Below, piece by piece: positions 49,751 through 55,722 of a DNA stretch of 55,722 nucleotides. The stretch's first letter is position 1. Each line of letters starts with the position of its first letter. Source of the stretch: Pseudomonadota bacterium (lineage in GTDB: Bacteria > Pseudomonadota > Alphaproteobacteria > Rhizobiales > Pleomorphomonadaceae); the NCBI GenBank assembly GCA_023436885.1, contig JAEZHI010000027.1:1-55722 (forward strand), read 5' to 3'. Both the position numbers and the translations under genes were made by a program. The notes beneath the pieces are model-generated. The model saw only the letters and a program-made list of their open reading frames with translations, searched no databases and was not told the DNA's origin.

Positions 49751-50596
49751 TCAAGGGCGAGGCGCGGCAGCGCGGCGTTGGGCCAGCCGGAAGATGAGCG
49801 CCGCGACACCGAGCATGGCGAGGGTAAAGACGAAGACCACCGATGCAGCCACATAGACGGCGGGCGATGGGCCATATTGCAGGCTGCCGTAGAGATAGAC
49901 CGGCAGCGTGTTGATGTTGGGCGTCGTGAGAAACGCCGAGACGACGAGATTGTCGAAGGAGAAGGTGTAGGCCATGATCGCGCCGGCCGCGATGGCAGGG
50001 GCCAGCTGCGGCAGGACGATGAACCAAAGCGTCTTTGCCCGCGTGCTGCCGAGATCGGCGGCCGCTTCCTCGATGCGGCGATCGAGCGTCAGCACCCGGG
50101 CGCGCACGATGAGCGCGACCACGGCGATCGCCATCGGCGTGATGCCGAAGATCAACGTCACGGTCGACAGCGGGATGCGCGTGACCGCATAGAACAGCAG
50201 CAGCGACACGCCGATCACCGACTCCGGCACGATGAGCAGGATATAGGCGAGACCGGACAGCGCGGCGCGAACCCGCTCGCTCGGATGGCGCACGATGGCA
50301 TAGCCCAGCGCCGAGCCGACGAAGATCGAGATCAGTGCCGACCAGAAGGCGACGACGAGGCTTGCTTCGACGGAGCGGCGCAGCGACAGATCGTTCCAGG
50401 CGGCCGGAAACCATTTCAGCGTCCAGCCGGTGATCGTCGCGGTCTGCTTGTTCACGACCCCGAGGTTGAAGGAATAGACGATCGCGGCAACGATCGGAGC
50501 GAACAGGAAGAGGACGATCGCCAAATACCAGAGCGCCAGCGCGGCGTTGATGAGGCTGCCGTTCAGGCGGCCCCGCGTGAAACGCGGGGCGCTCAT
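49751..50596 (-). CDS. Polyamine/opine-type ABC transporter permease 2 (PotC-like)
   Basis: A 281-residue inner-membrane permease of the PotC type. It has six hydrophobic segments, beginning NAALALWYLAIVLFLFAPIVAAIVYSFN, and the EAA coupling loop reads RIEEAAADLGSTRAKTLWFIVLPQLAPAIAAGAIMAYTFSFDNLVVSAFL. It overlaps the stop of the PotB-like gene by four bases. FDNL in the last helix is characteristic of the spermidine/putrescine group. Confidence 0.92.
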   Translation of the reverse strand: MSAPRFTRGRLNGSLINAALALWYLAIVLFLFAPIVAAIVYSFNLGVVNKQTATITGWTLKWFPAAWNDLSLRRSVEASLVVAFWSALISIFVGSALGYAIVRHPSERVRAALSGLAYILLIVPESVIGVSLLLFYAVTRIPLSTVTLIFGITPMAIAVVALIVRARVLTLDRRIEEAAADLGSTRAKTLWFIVLPQLAPAIAAGAIMAYTFSFDNLVVSAFLTTPNINTLPVYLYGSLQYGPSPAVYVAASVVFVFTLAMLGVAALIFRLAQRRAAAPRP

Positions 50597-51462
50597 CGGC
50601 CGACCTCGGCAAAGCCCTTGGTGAGCCGGGCGAGCAGCACGACGATGACGCCGACGGCGAGGAGCACCAGCACGGCCATGGCCGCGCCGAGCGGATAGTT
50701 CTGCGACTGCAGGAACTGAGAAGAGATTGCCTGCCCCATCAGGACGCCCTTCGATCCACCCAAGAGCTTGGGGATCACCATCTCGCCAAGCATCGGCACG
50801 GCGGTCAGCAGGGCAGCGGTCGCGATGCCGGGGCGGGAGAGCGGCAAGGTGATGAAGGCAAACGTCTTCCAGCGCGAGGCGCCGAGATCCCGGCTCGCTT
50901 CGAGCAGCGGTTTCGGGATGCGATCGAGCACCACGAACAGCGGCACGATGGCGATCGGCAGATAGGCGTAGACCATGCCGATGAACACGGCGACCTGCGT
51001 ATCCAGCACGTCGAGCGGGCCTTCATGAAGATAGAGCGCGTTCAGCACCGCTTCCGTAAAGCCGCCGCGCGACATCAGCATGTGCAGCGCCATGATGCGG
51101 ATCAGGAAGGAAGAGAAATAGGGCACGAGGATCAGCACGACGGCGATCGAGCGCCGGCGCTGCGTATGCCGGGCTAGAAAATAGGCGACCGGATAGGCGG
51201 CGGCGAGACAGAGCAACGAGGCTGAGACGGCGAAGATGATGGTTCGCAGGAAGGTCGCGCCATTGAAGCCCGAAAGTGCGGCCCGGTAATTGTCGAAAGT
51301 GAAGGCGAGTTCGACCCCGCCGAAGAGACTGCGGCCGAACGAAAAGACGACAGTAAAGCCGAGCGGCGCCAGGAAAAACGCCGCGAGCCACAGGGCTGGA
51401 ACCGCGGCGACGATATGATCGGCGGCGCCGTGGGCAAGGCGAGGACGAACCAAGGTGGTCAT
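50593..51462 (-). CDS. Polyamine/opine-type ABC transporter permease 1 (PotB-like)
   Basis: A 289-residue PotB-like permease starting MTTLVRPRLAHGAADHIVAAVPALWLAAFFLAPLGFTVVFSFG (ATG complementary to 51460-51462). The EAA loop KPLLEASRDLGASRWKTFAFITLPLSRPGIATAALLTAVPMLGEMVIPKLLGG is clear. An in-frame start further upstream (51513) would add 17 residues without similarity. Its stop overlaps the PotC-like start. Confidence 0.92.
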   Translation of the reverse strand: MTTLVRPRLAHGAADHIVAAVPALWLAAFFLAPLGFTVVFSFGRSLFGGVELAFTFDNYRAALSGFNGATFLRTIIFAVSASLLCLAAAYPVAYFLARHTQRRRSIAVVLILVPYFSSFLIRIMALHMLMSRGGFTEAVLNALYLHEGPLDVLDTQVAVFIGMVYAYLPIAIVPLFVVLDRIPKPLLEASRDLGASRWKTFAFITLPLSRPGIATAALLTAVPMLGEMVIPKLLGGSKGVLMGQAISSQFLQSQNYPLGAAMAVLVLLAVGVIVVLLARLTKGFAEVGR

Positions 51463-51582
51463 GGTCGGCCTATGACGCTTTCGAGAGAGGCGGATACACG
51501 CCGGTGCGAGCAAACACGATCCGACCTTGCGAGGGTAGTCGACAAATGAAAATCAACACGCTTTTTACAGTCTCACATGGAA

Positions 51583-51603
51583 CCCGCCCCTGATGGGGGC
51601 GGG
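51583..51603 (-). terminator. Hairpin between binding-protein and permease genes
   Basis: CCCGCCCC (51583-51590) and GGGGCGGG (51596-51603) form an 8-bp GC stem with a 5-base loop in the 183-base gap between the binding-protein stop and the PotB-like start. Such hairpins often stabilise the abundant binding-protein mRNA and reduce read-through into permease genes. No T-run follows on the minus strand. Confidence 0.5.
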
Positions 51604-51645
51604 CTGAAACACGGCGGCGGTTCGGATAGCGGATGCGGCTCTCGA

Positions 51646-52764
51646 TCAGCCGGCCGCCGCCTGGATTTCCGTCTGGACCTGGAGATAGGTACCGATCGTC
51701 TCGGGATTGACGACGAAGGAGGTCAGCTTCTTGAAGTCGAGCCCCTTGCCGCCGAAGATGAGATCGGCATTCTTGGTATCGGCCGGCAGCTTGGACTGTA
51801 GGCCGGCGAGCGCCGCCGGGAAGCCGATATACTGCGTCTCAGCGAGTTGGACGTCCGGCTGAAGCTGATAGGCGAGGAAGTCATAGGCCTGATCAAGGTT
51901 CGGCGCGCCCTTGGCGATCGCGTAATTGTCGACCCAAAGCTCGCTGAACGGACCGGGCACCACCCACTTCAGCTTCGGATTGAGGCCGATGATGGCGCGC
52001 GCCGTGCCCTGATTGGTCTGGGCGAGCACGATCGAGCCGTTGGCAACCGAATTCGCGTCGAGGCCGGAGAACGACTTCACGTGCTTCGCCAGCGCCTTGA
52101 CCTTCTCGCCGGCGGTGCGGATCTCGTCCGATGTCGCGGCGTTCCAGTCCTTGCCGTCGACCCAGAGCTGGGCGCCGATCGTTTCCCAACCGGAATCGGA
52201 CAGGCGGATCTTGCCGGAGACTTCCGGTTTGGCGAAGGCCTTGAAGAAATCTTCCCAGGTCTCGATCTCGCCGCCGACGGCCTCGGGATCGTAGACGACG
52301 CCGAGCAGGCCCCAATCCTTCGGGATCGAATACTTGTTGCCCGGATCGTAGTCGCGGTTGAGAAGGTCCTGGTCGAGCGAAGCGAGGTTCAGCCGGCTGT
52401 GGTCGAGTTCCTGCAACAGGCCCTTGTCGGCAAGCTGCTTGATCCAGCTCGACGAGGGAATGACGATGTCGAAGCCGGCTCCGGCCGGGCTGTTCAGCTT
52501 GGCGAACAGCGTTTCGTTCGAATCGTAAGTGGCAATGTTCGGCGTCACGCCCGTCTTCTTGGCGTAGGCGGCGAGATCGTCGGTCGAGAAATAATCCGGC
52601 CATGAGTAGACGTTGAGCTGGCCGGTCGCCGCCTTGGCGCGAAAGGCCTCGGGGAAGGCCAGCGAAAGAGCGGCGGTTGCCGGCGCGGCGCCGAGCAGTG
52701 TCAGCAACGAGCGGCGGCTCAGACCCGCGAGCTGCGAATGCCTGGTTCTGTTGGTAGTCGTCAT
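51646..52764 (-). CDS. Polyamine/opine-type ABC transporter substrate-binding protein (PotD-like)
   Basis: A 372-residue periplasmic binding protein of the PotD/PotF type. The N-terminus has a twin-arginine-like signal (GLSRRSLLTLLGAAPATAALSLAFPEAFRAKA), so it may leave by the Tat route. Mature features are QLNVYSWPDYFSTDDLAAYAKKTGVTPNIATYDSNETLFAKL, FDIVIPSSSWIKQLADKGLLQELDHS, and DNYAIAKGAPNLDQAYDFLAYQLQPD. Start uncertain between the ATGs complementary to 52762-52764 and 52774-52776. The ligand is likely a polyamine-like or other amine-containing compound, by family only. Confidence 0.9.
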   Translation of the reverse strand: MTTTNRTRHSQLAGLSRRSLLTLLGAAPATAALSLAFPEAFRAKAATGQLNVYSWPDYFSTDDLAAYAKKTGVTPNIATYDSNETLFAKLNSPAGAGFDIVIPSSSWIKQLADKGLLQELDHSRLNLASLDQDLLNRDYDPGNKYSIPKDWGLLGVVYDPEAVGGEIETWEDFFKAFAKPEVSGKIRLSDSGWETIGAQLWVDGKDWNAATSDEIRTAGEKVKALAKHVKSFSGLDANSVANGSIVLAQTNQGTARAIIGLNPKLKWVVPGPFSELWVDNYAIAKGAPNLDQAYDFLAYQLQPDVQLAETQYIGFPAALAGLQSKLPADTKNADLIFGGKGLDFKKLTSFVVNPETIGTYLQVQTEIQAAAG

Positions 52765-52795
52765 GGTCAGCCCCATTTGTGCGGAGGATCGGATT

Positions 52796-53932
52796 TCAGT
52801 GCGGTCTCGCGTCGCGATAGGCGCGTGCGGAGGACGCGTCGAAGGTAACGAAGACGGGGGTTCCCGGCGTCAACGTGCCGGAGGAGGCCTGGCTGTCCTG
52901 AGCGCCGGCATGGCGCTGCACGATGGATTCGAATGCAAGACCGTCCTGGGTGACGGCGCGCAGGCGCAGCGACGAGCCGATGGCCACGATATCGACGATG
53001 TCGGCCGGGATGCGATTGGCCTGCTGCGCCGAACCGTCGGCGCGCCGCTCGAACCGCGTCGCCTCGGGGCGGATCACCACCAGCGCCTGGTCCCCCGGCG
53101 CGAGATCAGGCGCCAGATAGCCTGCCTCGAGCGGGCCGGAATTGGCCGCGAGTCGTGCAGGCTCGCCAGCGCGTTCGACGCGCGCCTGCACCGTGTTCGC
53201 AGAACCGACGAAGAGCGAGACCCAGGCGCTGTTCGGCTGGTCATAGAGTTCGGCCGGCGCGCCGATCTGCTCGAAACGGCCGTCGCGCATGACCGCAAGC
53301 CGGTCGGCCATGCCGAAAGCCTCGTCCTGATCATGAGTCACGTAGATGAAGGTCGCCTTGAGCTCGCTCTGCACGCGGCGCAACTCGCGCTGCATCTCGT
53401 CGCGCAGCTTGCGGTCCAGCGCGCCGAGCGGCTCGTCGAGCAGCAGCACTTCCGGCTCGTTGGCAAGGGCGCGCGCCAGTGCGACGCGCTGTTGCATGCC
53501 GCCCGAAAGCTCGTGCGGATAGCGCTCAGCGAAATCGGGGAGGCGGACCAGATCGAGAAACTCCGACGCCTTCTTGCGCCTGGCGCGCCGCGATAACCCG
53601 CGCATGCGCGGCCCGTAAGCGACATTCTCGAGCACGCTCATATGCGGAAAGAGCGCGTAGCTCTGGAACACCGTGTTGACGCTGCGGCGCTCGGCCGGCT
53701 CGAGGGTTACATCTTTCCCGGCGATGCGCACCGTGCCCTCATCCAGGGACTCGAAGCCGCCGATGATGCGCATGACGGTCGTCTTGCCACTGCCGCTCGG
53801 ACCAACGATCGCCAGAAACTCACCGGCCGCCACATCGAGCGACAGATCCGAGATCACCGGGCGGCCAGCATAGCTTTTTGTAACGCCCTGCAGCGACACG
53901 GCGCTTTCAGCGGAGAGCGATGGACGCGACAT
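52796..53932 (-). CDS. Polyamine/opine-type ABC transporter ATPase (PotA-like)
   Basis: A 378-residue ATPase. Walker A GPSGSGKTT (about 44-52), Q-loop NTVFQSYALFPHMSVLENVAYG, signature LSGGMQQRVALARAL, Walker B VLLLDEPLGALD and switch His THDQDEA are intact. A C-terminal TOBE domain (DLAPGDQALVVIRPEATRFERR onward) is typical of PotA. The start MSRPSLSAESAVSLQGVTKSYAG (ATG complementary to 53930-53932) is preferred over an upstream in-frame codon at 53968. First gene of the transporter run, 32 bases before the binding-protein gene. Confidence 0.92.
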   Translation of the reverse strand: MSRPSLSAESAVSLQGVTKSYAGRPVISDLSLDVAAGEFLAIVGPSGSGKTTVMRIIGGFESLDEGTVRIAGKDVTLEPAERRSVNTVFQSYALFPHMSVLENVAYGPRMRGLSRRARRKKASEFLDLVRLPDFAERYPHELSGGMQQRVALARALANEPEVLLLDEPLGALDRKLRDEMQRELRRVQSELKATFIYVTHDQDEAFGMADRLAVMRDGRFEQIGAPAELYDQPNSAWVSLFVGSANTVQARVERAGEPARLAANSGPLEAGYLAPDLAPGDQALVVIRPEATRFERRADGSAQQANRIPADIVDIVAIGSSLRLRAVTQDGLAFESIVQRHAGAQDSQASSGTLTPGTPVFVTFDASSARAYRDARPH

Positions 53933-54162
53933 GCAAGAGTTCCCGTCGATGGGCATGGAAGGTCGCATCCCGATCGCGGCAGCTAGCTTTCAGTGCGAGA
54001 GAATACCTACACTAATGCGCCAACATTTTGCCATCGAGCAAGATCGTTCTGAAGTTTGCTGGTCACATGGTAATAAATACCAATGAGGCGTGTTCCGCCG
54101 CCGCACGGATAGCGCACCGGCCAGAGCCCGTGCTGAGTCACCCGGCCGCACTCACAGAACCT

Positions 54163-54870
54163 TCACGCCACTTTCCCAAGGCAGAAGCCATTGAGCAACT
54201 GCCTTGGGATGGCGAGCGGCTCGTGGTCCTGCGGGGGAGGGTAGTCACCGCTGGCAGCCAGCGCGCGGTCCGTGCAGGCCCGCATCAGGGCCGGTGTGAA
54301 TTCCGGATGGAACTGCGTCGACAAGGCGTTGGGGTGATAACGAATGATCTGATGCGGATCATGCTCAGAGCCGGCAAGGACGGTTGCCCCGGCAGGCAGA
54401 TCAAGCACGCTTTGCTGGTGAGCGAGGAAGACTTCGAAGTTGCCGGGCAAACCGCCGAGCAATGGATCGGCGGCGGCGGCCGAGGTGAGGCTAATTTCCT
54501 TACGCCCAAGTTCGCTGCCGCGCGGGTGGTAGTCGACCCGCCCGCCCAGTGCGTGGGCCATCAACTGGTGGCCGAAGCAGACGCCGAGGATGCGGGCCTC
54601 GCTGGTCACGACGTCGCGGATCCAGGCCGCTGTCCGCTCGCTCCACTCGGCAAGTTCGGTCACCATCGACCAGGAGCCGGTGATGATCGCTGCCGTAAAG
54701 GAGCCGCGCTCAGGCAACGCGTCGCCGTCGAACGGCCTGATGACCGAGATCTCGCCAGTCACGTCGTCCAACGCGTTGCGGAACCAGTCCGCCTGTTCGC
54801 CGAGGCGGCGGTCGAAATCCTCCGGCGGCCGTCCCGCTTGCACCACCACAATTCCCGCCGCTTGGCTCAT
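54163..54870 (-). CDS. Class I glutamine amidotransferase-like protein
   Basis: A 235-residue GATase starting MSQAAGIVVVQAGRPPEDFDRRLG (ATG complementary to 54868-54870), behind an ideal AGGAGA. The catalytic triad is visible: Cys in GVCFGHQLMAHALGG (about residue 98), and His and Glu in STQFHPEFTP (about 185-190). It is a stand-alone domain of the GuaA-N/YfeJ type, acting as a glutaminase, a gamma-glutamyl hydrolase, or in ammonia transfer. With the gamma-glutamyl-ligase-like pseudogene and the Pot-type importer it recalls the PuuA/PuuD gamma-glutamylation route, but PuuD-like sequence was not recognised. It heads the minus-strand cluster, 230 bases before the ATPase gene. Confidence 0.87.
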   Translation of the reverse strand: MSQAAGIVVVQAGRPPEDFDRRLGEQADWFRNALDDVTGEISVIRPFDGDALPERGSFTAAIITGSWSMVTELAEWSERTAAWIRDVVTSEARILGVCFGHQLMAHALGGRVDYHPRGSELGRKEISLTSAAAADPLLGGLPGNFEVFLAHQQSVLDLPAGATVLAGSEHDPHQIIRYHPNALSTQFHPEFTPALMRACTDRALAASGDYPPPQDHEPLAIPRQLLNGFCLGKVA

Positions 54871-55296
54871 GGGAAATCTCCTGTGCGGATCGGCGGTCGG
54901 TAGGCGCCGATGGCCGATATCCGGCAAAAGGGGATGAAATGCCAACCCCTTGGGGCTGGCCTCCGCAATGCCAGAGAGTGGTGATTACTAGCCGAGAGCG
55001 TGACCCCGAGGCAAAGAACCATTGTTTCAATGGCCGCTGATCGAGGGAAAATCAATTCGCCGACAGCTGCAGGCCACGTCGGCCGCTGTGTAACAGTAAT
55101 CCGTATTTGGCCATTATCTGCTAACGCAGACGAAAATCCGTTGTGACAGAATTTTCGTAGTTAATTGCCAACATGGCATCCATTGTTGCAGAGTAAACGC
55201 TGCTCGATTTCTTATTGCTACTTGTGCCGATGTTCGAGGATATTTATCCCGTGGACATCGAATTTGCGACGCCGAGCGTCGAACGGGAGCAAAGAG
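54871..55296. promoter_or_regulatory. Divergent regulatory region between the GATase and Met-rich genes
   Basis: No gene was recognised in these 426 bases. GCCAACCCC-TT-GGGGCTGGC (54941-54960) is a tight hairpin with one mismatch in the leader of the GATase gene on the minus strand; on that strand it is followed by ATTTCATCCCCTTTT, so it could act as an attenuator. CGAAAAT (55131-55137) and ATTTTCG (55151-55157) are a perfect 7-bp inverted repeat with a 13-base spacer, 140 bases before the Met-rich gene, and could be its operator. The DNA from about 55030 to 55215 is AT-rich. Confidence 0.45.
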
Positions 55297-55671
55297 ATGA
55301 ACACCGCCATGAACATGCAGCCGATGATGCCCATGATGCAGATGCCGATGATGAACGGCATGATGAACCCCATGATGGGCATGATGCCGATGATGGGCAT
55401 GCCCATGATGAATCCGATGATGGGTATGATGGGTGGGATGATGAACCCGATGATGGGTGGCATGATGCCGCAGATGATGCCGGTCATGATGGCGAAGATG
55501 ACCTGCACGATGACCAAGAACGGCATGACGTGCGAGATGATGCCGATGGACGGCGCTGACATGGACATGTTCATGGACTGCTGCAAGCGCATGATGTCGA
55601 TGATGCAGGGCGGCATGCCCATGATGATGATGTGCGGCGGCATGCCGATGATGTGCGGCACGATGGCCTGA
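55297..55671 (+). CDS. Methionine-rich small protein
   Basis: A 124-residue protein read from ATG 55297 behind GGGAG (55285-55289). I count 57 Met (46%) and 6 Cys. The first two thirds are built from repeats such as MMNPMMGMM and MMPMM with Gly, Pro and Asn. The last third has TCTMTKNGMTCEMMPMDGADMDMFMDCCKRMMSMM and two MCG units. There is no signal peptide or membrane helix. Met-rich and Cys-rich runs bind soft metals such as Cu(I), and CMTKNGMTCE with DCCKR is a plausible metal or Fe-S site. A sulfur store is another idea. I know no named family for it. A hairpin follows the stop by about 20 bases, supporting a real transcription unit. Confidence 0.7.
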   Translation: MNTAMNMQPMMPMMQMPMMNGMMNPMMGMMPMMGMPMMNPMMGMMGGMMNPMMGGMMPQMMPVMMAKMTCTMTKNGMTCEMMPMDGADMDMFMDCCKRMMSMMQGGMPMMMMCGGMPMMCGTMA

Positions 55672-55689
55672 CCGTCAGCCAGCAATGAT

Positions 55690-55722
55690 CATCGAGAGGG
55701 CCGCGGGCACATGTCCGCGGCC
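55690..55722. repeat. Hairpin element, copy 2 (at the window edge)
   Basis: CATCGAGAG is followed by GGCCGCGG (55699-55706) and CCGCGGCC (55715-55722), a perfect 8-bp stem around GCACATGT. The sequence matches the element at 40256-40290 over most of its length. It follows the Met-rich gene by 19 bases, so a terminator role is likely; the window ends at the last stem base, so any T-run cannot be seen. Confidence 0.6.

Noticed and set aside
55218..55685. Ile-rich minus-strand frame opposite the methionine-rich gene
   Set aside because: CAT repeats read backwards give Ile/Met/Gly; there is no ribosome binding site, and the plus-strand frame has a good one plus Cys motifs.
1..55722. CRISPR arrays, tRNA and rRNA genes, phage genes, conjugation genes
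   Set aside because: No regularly spaced repeats, cloverleaf-type sequences, rRNA segments, phage structural genes or tra/vir-like proteins were recognised by reading; a dedicated scan was not possible.

Overview
The window is high-GC DNA that most resembles an alphaproteobacterium of the Hyphomicrobiales (Rhizobiales) type. The main reason is a complete repABC replication/partition cassette with its antisense RNA, found almost only on secondary replicons of that group. ABC importer operons, a MocR regulator and an IclR regulator fit the same picture. A diazotroph-like host (for example a Pleomorphomonas relative) is a guess from the nitrogenase-like genes, not a demonstrated identity.

Layout. 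1-1.17 kb: IS110-family transposase followed by a REP-like hairpin. 1.4-2.4 kb: secreted VOC-fold protein. 2.5-6.45 kb: repA-repB-ctRNA-repC, with an AT-rich inverted repeat inside repC (candidate oriV) and a 16-bp palindrome just downstream (candidate parS). 6.5-10.2 kb: MocR-type regulator, divergent NAD(P)-binding reductase, cupin and methyltransferase. 10.3-18.4 kb (minus strand): barbiturase/cyanuric-acid-hydrolase family enzyme, a BMP-type ABC importer, an amidase and a BASS-family transporter, with a divergent IclR regulator (18.5-19.3 kb); this looks like a unit for taking up and opening a cyclic ureide.

19.6-35.2 kb is a tungsten island: ModE-like DNA-binding protein, aldehyde:ferredoxin oxidoreductase (AOR) homologue, MoaD-like and second beta-grasp proteins, a MoeB/ThiF-like adenylyltransferase, a two-CCG-domain Fe-S protein, MoeA, an unusual GAF-PAS-CRP fusion regulator, tungstate importer tupBCA, a degenerate MoeA, a MoeA fused to a periplasmic-binding-protein-like domain, and MoaA. 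Together these could import tungstate, build the pterin cofactor, load AOR and route its electrons. Two TTAT-N12-ATAA-type dyads sit between the ModE-like gene and AOR.

35.8-44.6 kb: a ribose-type ABC importer (binding protein, double ATPase, two permeases) is followed by three nitrogenase-like genes in the order H-D-K. Their cluster ligands are kept, but the nitrogenase catalytic Gln/His of the D subunit are replaced. The best match is the methylthio-alkane reductase (Mar) type rather than N2 fixation. No marB, nifEN or nifB is in view. A glutamine-synthetase-like gene with an apparent one-base frameshift follows.

46-54.9 kb (minus strand): class I glutamine amidotransferase, polyamine/opine-type ABC importer (PotABCD-like), class V aminotransferase, FMN-dependent monooxygenase of the NtaA/SnaA/DszA family and M24 peptidase, a catabolic operon of unknown substrate. 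55.3-55.7 kb: a 124-residue protein that is 46% methionine, followed by a hairpin that also occurs after the ribose-type importer. No rRNA, tRNA or CRISPR array was seen.
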